A stretch of 64,000 bases of DNA, taken from Mucidula mucida (Eukaryota > Basidiomycota > Agaricomycetes > Agaricales > Physalacriaceae). The notes under the pieces are model-generated. The model did not search any database. It worked only from the letters and a program-made list of their open reading frames with translations, and was not told the DNA's origin. Positions within the stretch are counted from its first letter, which is position 1. Each line of letters starts with the position of its first letter. Below are positions 10,617 to 22,560 of this stretch, piece by piece. A program made the position numbers and the translations under genes. The stretch covers positions 1-64,000 of the forward strand of contig JADNYV010000085.1 of assembly GCA_015501055.1 (NCBI GenBank). Reading direction: 5' to 3'.

Positions 10617-12737
10617 ATGTCGATGATGAGTGATCAGTGTTGGTTTCGTTTGGACGCGTATGTACCGTCCATCGCCTGCCTGGTCGGCGAGCCCCCCATC
10701 GCCAGCTTATTCAGAGGCTCTTATGGCTATGGGGTGTCACCGGGACGCGAAAGTCCCCCGCGCGCACCTCCTCCTGCCCCCGTCCTGGACACTCGCAATT
10801 GTCAGGAGAAGTTATTCGAATTCCACGCTCCCACGCTGCGCAGTGAGGATGACACCTCTTCCGCCATTCCTTCGTTTCCTCTGCAGCTCGTCGATCGTCA
10901 TATTCCCCACAGTCTCATCCTAAAGCACGTAGAAATCCTTCCGTCTCTACCCACGATATCTCAGATGGCCTCGACGATTATGCTGCACAACTTGAGGCTC
11001 TTCCAGAGCCCACATTCGTGTTTCATGACCGCGCCCACGAGGATATGGGAAAATTCAACGCTCGGACAATTGCTACTTTGAGGCAGCGGTCGATCAACAT
11101 ACCTGGCGAACGCATTGCCACGAATCTCTTTCTTCGGTCAAACCACGATGGGAACATTTACTAATGTGGCTTCCACTCAAAGCTGCGGCAGAACATGGTC
11201 TTTAGGCGACGCGTATGCCACTCAGACGCCGTCTTTACAGATAAAATTACCTCCCGAATTCGGTGAACTAGGAGGATGATGAGAGAAGACTTTGACGCGT
11301 CTTCTGGAGCACTCACCATCGCTGATATCGGCAAGTTTTTTGTCCTGAAGCCCTTCATGTACTGGAAGATATGTCCAGGCTTGCCACACTAAATGTATTT
11401 CCCTGGCAATTGGACTCCCGGTGTTCTAAAGTGTCCCCACCGTCTTTTGCCCTCCTGACGCGCCAAAAAGCTTCTGGAACCTGCCAGCTGCGGCTCATGC
11501 TAGACGTGTTCCCGACTACAGTTGCGTCTTGCCATTTACCGCAGCGTGCTCCTCAAGCAGGTCGCGTCCATTTGATCGATCGTCCAGCACCGGGGAAGAC
11601 TACCAACCCGTGGCTGAACATTATATCAAAAGGTGGGATGCCTTTTTTCCCAACAAAATTACTGACAACTTCTTACGGCAGGCATGGATTGACGCCGTAA
11701 AGACCGATTCGTCAATGATCGTTTTCGACTGTGGACATTTCATTCGACTTGGGATACGCCATCGACGGCTCCAGACCTTGTTTCTTTCGGAGCTCATTGA
11801 CATTCGTCATTGTTCTGCTCCTGCATACGGACGGCTCTGGACTGCCATGCACGTTGCATCAGTATACGATGCTCTACCACGTTTACCGGAACTTGAGACG
11901 GTTGCCGAGCTCAAACGCAAAGCCGCTGAACCAGACAATGTTCCACCTCCAAGAGGCGCGGTCCGCCTTCATGAACAGCGAAAAATTGTTCTGGTATGTT
12001 TTCTTTTCGTGTTGCTCGCGTTCTTGACGTTCCGTCAGGTAACGCAAGAACTCATTGCGTCAACGCCCGCTATCGCCTTATTCTTTCAATTCGATGGCCT
12101 TGACTCGCCGGCGCCCGTGCTGTTTCCTTCATCTACCCAACCGAATCCTGCATACGCGCCGAAGGATTATATCAGTGTTGTTCTCGAGAAGAGACTGGGT
12201 CGTGGCGCGGTGGGCGAGGTGTTTAGAGCAGTCATTCAACCGGATGGCTCTTCAAAGAAACCAAGATACTGCCCATTCGTTGTCAAGATGGCCACAACTA
12301 CGTCGCGAATCCAACGATTGCGACACGAATACAAGGTGTATGAACATCTGAACAAGGTAAACGTCGCCGAGATACCTACAGTATTTCCCATGTGGGTCGA
12401 CCACTGGGATGAACTCTGATCGGAAAGTGAAGCTAACAGCGAAGCAAAGGTATGTCTAGCGCGGTCCTTCTTATAAACTGCATACTCAATATGACACAGT
12501 AAGGAATTGCGCTCAATTCTTCGGGGTATCCACGAAGGCGGGGTCTTACACAGGGACATTCGCTCGTGGAACATCCTCGTCGACGAATTCGATCACGTCT
12601 ACATTGCTGATTTTGACCGAGGTAGCTTTGAAGGGACCGAAGCGAACTTTATTGAAGAGAAAGCGCGTTTGGATAGTTTCATAGCGGGGAGATATGTTGA
12701 TGAAGACGAGGTCATTGGGAGCGATGATCTTAGCTAA
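10617..12737 (+). pseudogene. Atypical protein kinase gene, decayed copy C
   Basis: It is co-linear with the intact kinase gene at 59,189-61,350, from the start region MYRPSP (ATG at 10,659) to the C-terminal exon with HRDIRSWNIL and IADFDRG. Breaks are frequent. There are frameshifts around 10,947 (a lost base before ATATCTCAGATGG), near 11,150, 11,215, 11,270 and 11,335, and a changed Pro/Thr tract near 11,590. A deletion of about 85 bp inside the second exon near 12,390 removes the hinge segment and fuses TVF directly to the tail. The glycine loop RLGRGAVGEVF and the Lys exon remain readable at about 12,195-12,290. It cannot encode a full product. Confidence 0.9.
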
Positions 12738-12749
12738 ATACACAACCCG

Positions 12750-12810
12750 CTATATTTAATATTTAACTTTCTTCTGTGGGTTACCTTTCAACGCCGATAG
12801 GATCTCCGAC
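12750..12810 (-). pseudogene. Remnant of the partner gene's last codons beside kinase copy C
   Basis: Immediately after the kinase relic, the minus strand retains the last ~16 codons of the partner gene (GNPQKKVKY-like end). It matches 61,369-61,430 and the end of the copy at 35,486. Homology stops near 12,810. So copy C was once a convergent two-gene module and has lost the partner. Confidence 0.7.
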
Positions 12811-12828
12811 GTCCGTTCTGCTCAACAT

Positions 12829-12960
12829 CTGCAAAAAGGCGTTAGTACGCTTCCTCTTTATTGGCTTCACACATCACTTTCTGACGCGCAGTACTACAGC
12901 ATGAATACCGCAGACTGCCCTATCAAACCAGGCAAATCACTCCAACTACGCCTCTCACTC
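12829..12960 (+). pseudogene. Fragment of an ML/NPC2-like gene
   Basis: About 130 bp match 56,843-56,940 of the intact ML-domain gene. The match spans the donor-like GGCGTTAGTACG, the intron and the exon ACTGCCCTATCAAACCAGGC. The reading frame is not maintained on either side. It is a duplicated shard next to kinase relic C. Confidence 0.7.
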
Positions 12961-13273
12961 CTTCGACTCAACTCGAAGGATACCTAAATTTCGTTTTCGC
13001 ACTCGCTGTTCATTACCAGCTTTGACAATCCTCAAGAATTTTCCAAACCTTACTCAAGACTATGGCTCGGATGGATGAATAAAACGTAAGCGGTTTCGTT
13101 TAGTTACTGCTCGCGTCTTATCGAGAATATAGCGAGGCTTCTTCCCAGGATACACTTCCTGCCATCTCTGACCTAACAACAGGATAGGGCCACATCAACT
13201 AACAACTTGGAAATACTTCTGTCGAAAGGTTTGCGAGCTCCACAATCAACCAACGTTGGTTTTACCCCATTTA

Positions 13274-15363
13274 TCACAATTTAAACCCATCGCTTGGCCG
13301 CGCCGGAGCTTCTTCTTCAATAGAATCAATCAAGGCTTGCGCCTCAGCTGAACGAACACGGAGTGTATACTCAAAGGGACGAGGATGGCTATACCGAAAT
13401 TAGCATCATGAAAAACTTCCGATACAGAGGACCTCGCGCACCTGACCGTGCCCGGCAGGAACTCGCAAACCGGCTCGACCTCTTCCCCACGTTCGTTCTT
13501 GGGTTTTCCTATCGTGTACACGGCCAAGATCATGGCGATGGTGATGAACATGTGCGAATGGGCGAGGTCCTTCCCAGGGCATGCTCTATTCAGATGGTCA
13601 AGTTGAGGGACATCGGGTGCAGTAAGGTACCCCACCTTCTGCCGAATCCAAAAAGATACGTCGAGGGATCTAGTTCAGGGCGCGCACCGAGGAACCTGTC
13701 TGGATTGAATGCATCTGGGGAGGAGTACAGTTCGGGATCATGGGTGATGTTCCTGGAGTAAACGAGTCAACGAAATTCGAACTGTAAAAGGGGTAGTGCT
13801 TACCACATATGAGGTAGGATGAGCGCGTCTTTGGGGATAAGGTAACCGTTGTAGTGATCATCATCTGTTACTCGATGGGGTATGCCTGTGGATCATAATA
13901 TCAAGATTTGAGATCGTCATCACGAGGATGCGGGACCCACCAATGCGTCCGACGCAGTGCCATCTGAGGACTTCCTTCATGATCGCTTCGATGTACGGAA
14001 GACGAGGGCGATCAGCCACTACTGGGAGCCTGTTCGTGCCTACCACGGCGTCGAGTTCGGCTCGTGCACGTTGCTGGCACTCTGGGTGCATCACCATCAA
14101 TAGGATGAACGCACTGAGAGCGCCCACAGCCTAGAGGCGATGTGAATTTCAGCCGTTGAGGGTTTCAAGGCGACATACAGGATCAGATCCACCGCCGTAT
14201 ATCGCAGTGGCAGCAAACTTGAGGGCATACTCAGTCGCTGGGCCTGGGTTTTCTCTAAGAGCGAGAGACGTGAACGACGGCTCCGCACAACCTGCTGCCT
14301 GAAGAGTATGTGAGAACCAAAAGAAATAGTCTTCGTTTTGGACCGACATACAATTTCGCCCTTCACGAACTGATATGGGCGTTCTGTCTGGGCAAAATTG
14401 CGCTCACGGAATTCTGCGGCGACCTTGTGAAAGTTAAACCACCGAGGAAGGTGCTTCACTGTAAAATGAGATGGAATAACCACGGATCTGATGCAGCGAA
14501 CACGTACTCCAAGGGAATATATCGATGAACCACGCGCCTGGCATTGTCGCTTTGAAGAAATCTTTTGCGGCGTTTTCCACCAAGTTTACTAGTATGTCCG
14601 CTTTCTCAGTCTCCACTTGATATCCATGTGATATGTGGAGTGCTATGGCTCCTGCTGCACTGCGATAGATATAAGTGAAAAGAGAAGAGGGCATTGAAAT
14701 GAAACGTACGTTCGCAGCTGGGGAATCAGCTCGTCTGGACGTTTCGAGACGCGAAGGATGAGGCGCCTAGTTTCCAGCTCCTGGATGGAATAGAAGGGCG
14801 ATGCTGCTGCAGAGGACCCGATGTGCGATTTCAAGAGTGTCCTCATTCTGCGGAAGTGATCTCCAGGCTGGGCCATGATCATTTGCTGGTCCCATCCGAC
14901 TCTGATAGCCCCCGAATAAGCTACATTTGACGCGTCAAATGCCCGAAGCGACTCACAAGCCACTAGCAAAGGGGAAGAATGGACGACCAGAGTAGAGTGA
15001 AGACCGTTTGTCGAGGAGTTCTGTACATGCTTTTAAATCGTTCAACAGGACGATGTTGTTGCCCAATACGGTCACGGAACTGACTAGGCCTATCCGCTAT
15101 GAGCAGATACACCAGGTCATACAAAGGCGACGCGTACCGTACTTCTCCCTATGGGGCGTCCAAGGTATGGGGTCGTCGGTGGCAGGCAAATCAAAGAGGT
15201 TTCCGATAATCGGCCAACCTCGAGGACCAGGAGGAAGCGGAGCTTTTGGTCGCCGGATAAATAGGAACGCGACCAGAAGACCTACACCGCAGGCCGCGAA
15301 GAAGAGACTGCTGGAGGGCAGCTCCGCGAGAAATGTACGCGTCGGGCTCGCGGTGGCATTCAT
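13274..15363 (-). CDS. Cytochrome P450 (P450-1)
   Basis: The start is at 15,363. An N-terminal membrane helix (SLFFAACGVGLLVAFLFI) is followed by the proline hinge PLPPGPRGWPIIGN. Many short introns interrupt the gene. Motifs in order are the C-helix region DHFRRMRTLL, I-helix AATAIYGGGSDP|AVGALSAF, K-helix EAIMKEVLRWH (ExxR), PxRF NPDRFLG, and the haem loop FGFGRRACPGKDLA. The haem loop straddles an intron near 13,650-13,580 and is intact, with the Cys ligand present. The likely last exon after a further intron is SHPRPFEYTLRVRSAEAQAL, ending at a TGA at 13,274-13,276. It is odd that the usual I-helix acid-alcohol pair (D/E-T) reads D-P, so proton delivery may be altered. It is divergent from P450-2 and shares a 264-bp intergenic region with it. 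It should be an ER-anchored monooxygenase. The substrate is unknown. Confidence 0.88.
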
Positions 15364-15627
15364 CGTGGTTCAGATCATGAAGAGTTGACGTAGTAACGCC
15401 GTCCAGTGACAGTGCGGGCATAGCCTAAGCATGGGCGCCGCTTGGCAACCGAAATGTTCGATGCAGGGATGACAAGTGAGCTGGCATGAGCTAGTTCAGC
15501 CGGTAAAGGCCGGCTCAGGTTCGAATTCGGTTTCTGCCCCAGCCATCACTGCCCTCCTTTGGGCGTTGATTGACATGGTTGTTTTAAGCGACAATCCGGC
15601 GCTCACCCCTCAGGTCATTCCCCGAGT
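15364..15627. promoter_or_regulatory. Shared divergent promoter of P450-1 and P450-2
   Basis: 264 bp separate the two start codons, so both promoters must lie here. An inverted CCGG/AGCCGG palindrome occurs at about 15,500-15,520 (GCCGGTAAAGGCCGGC) and could be an operator-like site. No TATA box stands out. Confidence 0.4.
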
Positions 15628-17764
15628 ATGGCACTGACCGACTCTCCTGCTACCTGGGCTGTCCTGCTGGGCCTCGTTTGCCTGGTAATCTTCAAACCGA
15701 GCCGCCGTGTTATTGCTCCCTATCCCCCTGGACCCAAGGCTTACCCACTCATCGGCAACCTGCTCGACCTTCCGAGCTCATTTCAGTGGCTCACGTTCCA
15801 GAAATGGGCACAGACTCATGGTTAGTGCATTCATTTCGTTGAAATGCGCCTTTTACACGAAATGTAGGGGATATCATGTATGTGCACGCGCTTGGACAGA
15901 ATTTGGTAGTCATCAATTCTGCGGAAGTCGCAGAAGATCTGCTCGCCAAACGGTCCAGGATATACTCTGATCGTCCAGAGATTACCGTCATGGGAATGTA
16001 CGTCTTTTGTCGATTGTGTCGCGTCTTCTTATGTCAACTTGCGACTTACAGGGCGGGCTGGCACATCAATATGGGACTCAAACATTACGGAGAGGAATGG
16101 CGTCGCGACCGCCGTATCATGCAACAACGTCTACGACGTGAAGAAACTAGCGTCTTACATCCTGTCCACCTGAATAAATGCAAGGCGCTTCTACACGATC
16201 TCTTAACTGATCAAGCCCATTTCGAGGAGCATTTCAAACGGTACGTTTTACGGCTTTCGCTCGAGGATTCCTTTTCACTCGTAGTTAGCTTCCCCGCATC
16301 GGTTATGACATATGCAGTCTACGGACACAACGCGGAACCCCAAGATGAACTCCTGGAGCTAACCTACGAAACGATTGGATTGTTCTCTGGCGCGTTATTT
16401 CCAGGAACGAATTTGCTGAACATGTGCCCGCCGCGTGAGTGGTGTCCAAAGCGCGTTCCACACTCGCTGAATCAAACGCAGTCCGACATATACCGCCATG
16501 GATCCCTTTACCCATTCTTCCGGAACTGCACAAGCGCTGCGCGTATTCTCGTAAACTGCTCAGGCAGATCCAGAACTTCCCTTACAGCTCGGTTAAAAAA
16601 TCCATGGTTCGGACGCGTCACTGCTTCCCTTTCCTCGCGCTAACATCTTGTCAGGAGGCTGGAACCGCTGTACCCTGCTGGACCGTCGACATGATAGAGA
16701 AAAACTCGGTCGAGGGTGCTCACCATGTCCCGGAAGATGTCGTTAAAGCTGTCGGTGTTACGACATTTGCGGCTGCGATGGAGACTGTTCGTGATCTTTC
16801 GTATTTAATGCACATTTTCCAGTTAACCAGACTGTTGCAGGTTCTCTCCGTATTGCTATCGTTCACCCTAGCGATGATCCAATTCCCTCACATCCAAGCC
16901 AAGGCGCAGGCCGAGATTGACGCGGTCATTGGAAACGACCGACTTCCGACGTTTGAAGATCGCGATTCGCTGGTGTACGTGGAGGCGCTTGTCCGTGAAG
17001 TCTTGCGCTGGCATGGTCCATTTCCATTAGGCAAGTCCACCGCTGTGCATCGACTCTGCTATCTGCGACTAACCGTTCGTGCCGAGACTAGGCGTCCCCC
17101 ACTCTAGCACCGAAGATGATGTCTACAAGGGGTACTTCATTCCCAAAGGTCAGCGCGTTCGAAGGCGAATCGCAACAACTCATCTATATCTTGCGTGATA
17201 GGTACTACGATCATCTATAACCAATGGTGGGCCCTCCTCCGCATTATACACAAAAACTTGTTTATGATCTTCCGGCTTTAGGGCGATGTCTCGCGACGAA
17301 CGTTTCTACGCCAACCCGTACGAGTTCAGTCCTGAACGCTTCATCACTCCGGAGGGAACTATTTCAGAAGACAGGCCGCCAGTATTTGGATTTGGTCGGC
17401 GGTATGTCAAGCGTATCACATACTCATACTCTTACTGAATCGCTTCATTCAGTGTCTGTGTCGGCCGCTGGGCTGCAGACGCCAGCATGTGGATCGCGAT
17501 AGTCTCTATTCTTGCTGTGTTCCGCCTCGGAAAGCCAAAGACAACTTGGGCAATGAGATAGAAATCGAAGGGAAATACACAGACGGCATTGTTAGGTATG
17601 TACCGTCCGACATCGCTGCTTCTCAGCTTACGCACAATTACAGCTCTCCTCTGCCATTTGAATGTTCTATGGAGCCCAGGTCGGAGGCTGCACGGCAGCT
17701 CATCTTAAACAACCCGCCCATACCTGTTGATAGCAGTCAGATCCATTTCGTCCGGGAAAAGTAA
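15628..17764 (+). CDS. Cytochrome P450 (P450-2)
   Basis: It starts MALTDSPATWAVLLGLVCLV (membrane anchor), then the hinge PYPPGPKAYPLIGN. About a dozen short introns share positions with P450-3. Motifs are WRRDRRIMQQRLRRE (C-helix), the I-helix AAAMET followed after an intron by LSVLLSF, the K-helix EALVREVLRWH with ExxR intact, the PERF block SPERFITPEG, and the haem loop [15 protein letters not shown], split by an intron at about 17,400-17,450. The tail is PLPFECSMEPRSEAARQL. The expected length is about 500 aa. It is closely related to P450-3 at 27.7 kb, with near-identical architecture, consistent with duplication inside the cluster. The UbiA prenyltransferase lies immediately downstream, so oxidation of a prenylated phenol is a reasonable but unproven role. 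Confidence 0.9.
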
Positions 17765-18165
17765 GATACATGTGTGTTATCTATGTAAACCCGAATCCCA
17801 TACTCTGTTTTTGATTTGCAACTGGCGAGGCACCCGCAATTGGAATAGAGCGACCTTCAAAAGCCTTCAAACCCGAGGAGGTAGGTCTTCCGGATGATCA
17901 GTTCATTATCGTCTTCACCCCTACCGAAGCGGTTCACTTGGCAGTTCATGCTTGACAACGAACTCGATCGTGTTTTTCGAAAAGATTCTTCAAGAATCTC
18001 TTCGCTTGTCCCTGACTGATGGTGGAACAAGTAGGACCCTTAAGGTCCTTACATATACCCTGCCGGAACGGCCCATAGAAACGCGCATGGAGGACCGCCA
18101 GCCAAGGGACTTACATAGCGCTGGTACTTGCTAACGCCGGAAGGATTTCCCCCCACTCTCCTGCG
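17765..18165. other. Intergenic / UbiA 5' region
   Basis: A leaderless open stretch at about 17,952-18,134 (plus) has no family match and may contain a UbiA 5' exon. In the UbiA frame the sequence is open back to a TAG near 18,082. Confidence 0.35.
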
Positions 18166-19577
18166 ATGTCGAGGTCATTGTCGGCGAGTATACAACCATG
18201 GGTGCGTGGCACCGGGACTACTACCTACTCAAGGGCGCTGAAGATGTTCCAGGTCGCGCTTACACGCGTTAAATATTTTGCTGGGACTATGGTGGTGTTC
18301 TGGCCCTACGGTACGACGAACTGGACTGTCTGAAAAGAGGACTACGTAGGTAGCTCACTCACCATTAAGCATGGTCCCTCACAATGGCGGCGCGTACCGT
18401 GGCACTTCCGATGGGCACATTCCTCTACCTCTTCATCATGGGTTTCATCGGTGCTTGCGTTTCGCACAGGTGAGTTGATGAGCGTCCTTCTCGCGTAAGG
18501 GCGTATCTAATGACTGATGCAGTGAGCACAGCCGATTATAGCTGTTATAGCGCGCTTAACCGTTTGATAGGCACCGGATGCGTTTGGAACGACATCGTGG
18601 ATCGCAATATTGACGCCAAAGTCGGTACGTAGCAATCATTTGCGTACAGCTGTCTACTAACGCGCTCCAGAGCGAACCAAGCATCGACCGATGGCGTCAA
18701 GGCAGATATCAGTATTCGGCGCGTCAATGTTTCTCGCGTTACACATCTCAATATTGCTCGGAATGATATGGCGCGCCAACGAGCTTGCGTGCGTCCCATT
18801 GACTGTCGTCTCCCGGCGTACTGACCTCTTGCATACTTGCATACAGGTGGATTATCGGCAACGCGACGATATTCCCGTTGGCGGGGATGTATCCCCTGAT
18901 GAAGCGCATGACGTACTGGCCGCAAGCTTGGTTAGGTGCAATCCCCCACTGTCCTTTTCTCCCCGCTAACATGAGGTCTAGGTATCGCGATCAACACCGG
19001 ATATTCATGGGCTGGGCGACTGTGACGAACGCGATTCCGTCTTCTGCGTGGGTTCTTGCTGGCGGCACGTGGTGGTATGCATCGTCTATTTCGTTCAAGC
19101 TTCGTTTGATCCATGTCTATTCCATGACAGTTGGACCATTTGGTATGGTAAGAATCTTGGTTGAGGATCACTTCATGTACTGACTGTGTTGCAGACACGA
19201 TATATGCTTGTCAGGACATGAAGGACGACGTCAAGGCCGGTGTCAAATCGACCGCACTGTTGTTCGGTTCTCGCGTTAAATCGTATCTGGCTTTTTTCGG
19301 CCTGTGTTTCTTGACGGCTCTCGTCACAGTCGGGCTGTTAAATGACCAGTCTTACGCATTCTTCCTCATCGGACTAGTTGGTGGTGGAGCACATCTGCTA
19401 TGGCAGTTGACTTCAGTCCAGGTTGGCAAGCCCGAGAGTTGTTGGAAAGTGGTAAGATGTTCATCTAGTTTGAGAGCCTCCCGCTAAGATATCTCGCCAC
19501 AGTTCCATAGGAACGGCTTTTACTTGGGCGCGATCATTGAGTGTGGACTACTATTAGACTACGTTATGACTGTCTGA
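18166..19577 (+). CDS. UbiA-family aromatic prenyltransferase, with one apparent single-base frameshift
   Basis: The model has nine exons: 18166-18310, 18370-18469, 18551-18624, 18671-18788, 18847-18935, 18982-19071, 19131-19147, 19195-19451 and 19503-19577, including a 17-bp micro-exon. It gives about 321 aa if one missing base is allowed for. The first Asp-rich, Mg-diphosphate motif is TGCVWNDIVDRNIDAKVERT (NDxxDxxxD). The second is WYDTIYACQDMKDD (DxxxD). Both are intact. Transmembrane helices include FAGTMVVFWPYAWS, GTFLYLFIMGFIGAC and YLAFFGLCFLTALVTV. Such enzymes attach a prenyl chain to an aromatic ring in the membrane. In exon 6 the frame breaks between GIAINTG and MGWATV near 19,000. 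Exon 6 is one base short of the phase required by both neighbours. Either it is a pseudogene or an assembly error. The true start could lie upstream. Confidence 0.85.
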
Positions 19578-20030
19578 TGTTAAGAATTCATTTATACCGT
19601 CGTACCAGGCGGAACACATCTATTTTGTATTCCCTCGCCATCATCCCACATCAGTAGTGAGCTCTATCTAACAGATTATCATGTCAGTTTGTCAACAAGA
19701 ATGCAATTCAAAGCTTTCGCTTCCACCCAGCCACCCACCCATATCCGAGATCTTATTTCAGAAGTGTGGCTTCAGAGTCGTAGGTATCGATGCCCAATAT
19801 GAAAAATAATAGCATATTCCGTGACTAGTCCTGTTCAATATTGACCACTGTCAATCTACCAGCAAACAAATCGTCTTTCTCTTCCGCCGCCGGTTGCGCC
19901 ACGGCGGGTCAACAATTGCAGCCTTCCACGCGCCCAAACTGTACGGCGATTTGAGCAATACGCCCTATTTTGTGCAATTGGTATAATTCGTAATTTGTAC
20001 AACACTAGTTTTTACATTCGACGTTTGCTT
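19578..20030. other. Convergent intergenic region between UbiA and OMT-2
   Basis: This is the 3' flank of both genes. It is AT-rich, with no gene or repeat seen. Confidence 0.4.
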
Positions 20031-21775
20031 TTAAACCGCAGAGAAAAGGTAGGTCGCCAGCCTTCCAGGCGTGACCGACTCCAACTTCCACCCGGTCTCC
20101 GCACCCAACGCTCTAAAGTCCGCCTCTGTGCGCTCCTTTCCGTTAAACATTGCCAGCATCTGAAACCATGATTAGGGCGTTGACCAGACACGTAGTGCAT
20201 GCCTACCTCGACGTCAAGCGCGGTGAAGAAACCAGACGCTGCGATTCCCAGGTTGGGAAGGAGGGGTTCGGGAGCGGGGAGTGGGGTGGGGCCGCAGGTG
20301 TGCAATGCGAGCGTGTCGAATAGGACGAGCTTGGAGGACGTGCTGGCGGCACTGCGTACATTCTGCAAGATGAGCTTCGCTTTGGCGTCGGGCCAGTCGT
20401 GGATGACGACACGCATGAAGTAGATCGCGGCGTCCTTGACAGGGTTAGGCTTGAAGAAATCGTGAACTATAAGGAGTAATGTAAGTTGTATCGATGAAAG
20501 GAGCAAGAGTGAATATACCTTGAAGTGATACGCGTCCGCTCTTGACTGCGTCGGCATCGTTCTCTTGCCAGTACTAAACCATCATTGGTAAGTGTCAACG
20601 GACCGAAGAAAACGACGTACGGGACCAGCGATATCGATCTGGTTGGGCAAGTCCTGCACGACATACTTGAGGTGCGGATACGCCTTTTCGAGAATCAACG
20701 TGCACGAGCCGACACTGCCACCGACATCGACAACGACCGAGCCCTCTTTCAAGGACTTGCCATCAATACCTGTCAAACCTGTAAGTAGGCTTTTGTCGGT
20801 GATCTAGACATACGTACCCTTGATGAAGATATCGGGGGAGAACATGGCCGCGCCGGCCTTCATACCAGCAGTGAAGCGGCGAGCGCGCCATTCGTTGCCG
20901 GGCTCTTCGATCCATTCCCACATCTTCGCCTTGGTCTTGAGGGCCGCGTTGAACGGAGCCTCGTCGTCTTTGGGGTCATGGACGAATGGCTTGATGTAGG
21001 GTGAGGCGGATTGAGCTTCGTCAGCCCTAATGAGAAATTTAGCGTTTAGCGTGATCTTTGGGAGGCGATGACTGCGTACATGTGCGAGATGAAGCCAGCA
21101 AGAGGTCCCGCGTCGAAGCGAGCAACGGGGCTGGCGAAGACGCGTCAATGTCAGTGCGATGGATCATTAGATCAGACGTACTCAGCCTTGATGGCACTCG
21201 TGGGCTTGAACTTGCTCAGAAGCATGGATATGCGGTTGTTCGTGAATACGTCCGGAGTGAGTTCTTTGAAGATGTGTCTGGTCGCGAGGAAGCGAAGGAA
21301 GCGCGCTATACGGACGTTTTAGCTTGAAATCTTGGAGATCGTAGGCCAGAATTACCAATGATCGCGGCGTCAAGTCCACTGGCAGCGGCAATATCCTTGA
21401 CATGAAGACCCTGATGCTTTGGATTAGCGCATGTAATGCCATCTGGATTGATGCGATGCTTGCCTGTGGGCCGGCCTCCATCAAAATGTCCGCCACATTA
21501 GCGTCTTCAATGACCCCAAGGACGGCTGTTGTATACGTTCCAGTACAATCCAGCTGGAGAGTCTCTGGTGGGGAGCGAACCGTGGCGATGAGCTGGGCGG
21601 CGGCGGCGACAATGATGCGCTTGGTCATGTCGACAGCCATGTCTGCATCCATGGGACCAGGAATGAAAGGATCATCTAGCCCGGGGACGGACTGGCCCGC
21701 CTTTGCATAGGCAGCCTCAAGCGTCTTTACTTGAGAGGTGATAATATCGACGAGAGGTGCGAGTGGGGAGGCCAT
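20031..21775 (-). CDS. SAM-dependent O-methyltransferase, plant COMT-like family (OMT-2)
   Basis: It starts MASPLAPLVDIITSQVKTLE at 21,775. The more distal in-frame ATG at 21,826 lacks similarity to OMT-1. N-terminal dimerisation helices (TKRIIVAAAAQLI, HVKDIAAASGLDAA) are followed after a clean intron (GTAATT...TATAG) by RFLRFLATRHIFKEL and FTNNRIS. The SAM site is VVVDVGGSVGSCT (about 20,740), then VVQDLP. The catalytic His lies in RVVIHDWPDAKAK (about 20,410). The C-terminus GKERTEADFRALGAETGWKL ends at a TAA at 20,031. Length is about 460 aa. It is a paralogue of OMT-1 with matching exon organisation but normal splice sites. The pair suggests two O-methylations on one aromatic product, which is inference. 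Confidence 0.9.
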
Positions 21776-22560
21776 GTTCGCGATGGTGGTACGGATGTAA
21801 GAGGCACGTCTTACTTTTATTACCAACTTTCAAATGATAAGAACGTAAGTCGATTAGTGCTCATCACCACGACGCGGTCTTGGGTGCGAATTCGAATCGC
21901 GATGACTAACAGCGGCTTCTTTGGAATGGAATCTAATGGGTATCAACATCATCTCAATTTCATCGATGTGAACCCAGACAGGGATACAACGTTGAGCGGA
22001 GATGGGCGGTTCGGGTCGTTCAAAAGGGGAGAAATTCCCTTTTTGGCGAGTCACTTGTTCTCCATCCCATCATTATGATCTTCTCCGATCTAGGGATTGG
22101 CCCAAAACGCTGTCGTCTTTCGCCACACCGTCCTACTCCGTTAACCGTCCCTCAAAGCCATCCAATACATTGGTACGCGTCTTCACCCCTCTCAGGCCGG
22201 GGCCACTTGTGAACGACGGATCCATTTGTACTTCACCAGTCGCAACGAGTTTTTTTGAGTTTGTCATGACTTCCCTTCCCTTGGATACTCGATTATGATC
22301 TGACCGTCAAACGCGAACGCAATGTATCGTGCCTCGCGATTTCGGGAGGCGCGCTGGCAAATTTAGCAGGTTTTGCAGACCCACCCATCAGCACTCCATC
22401 AGCATCAGAAAATTTTTACCCCGCCCAGGACGAAGAGTTAACCGGTCTCCTCGGCGTTATTACCTTTGGCCGACAGCGCCCCATCCGTGACCCTGTGGGG
22501 AATAGTATAGACGTCCTCGGGTCCAATAAGTCGTAATCCGCTTTTCTCTTTCATTTAACC
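21776..22560. promoter_or_regulatory. Divergent intergenic region between OMT-2 and a DUF6534 gene
   Basis: 785 bp lie between opposing starts and hold both promoters. There is no gene and no clear motif. A short palindromic GCGAATTCGAATCGC-like word occurs at about 21,887. Confidence 0.35.

Noticed and set aside
11529..12419. Functional 296-codon gene
   Set aside because: It is a long open segment within kinase relic C. Frameshifts upstream and a deletion of the hinge make it non-functional.
15510..15560. GGTTCGAATTC, a tRNA T-loop-like word
   Set aside because: The bases on either side do not pair as a T-stem, and no acceptor stem or A-box in the right place could be drawn.
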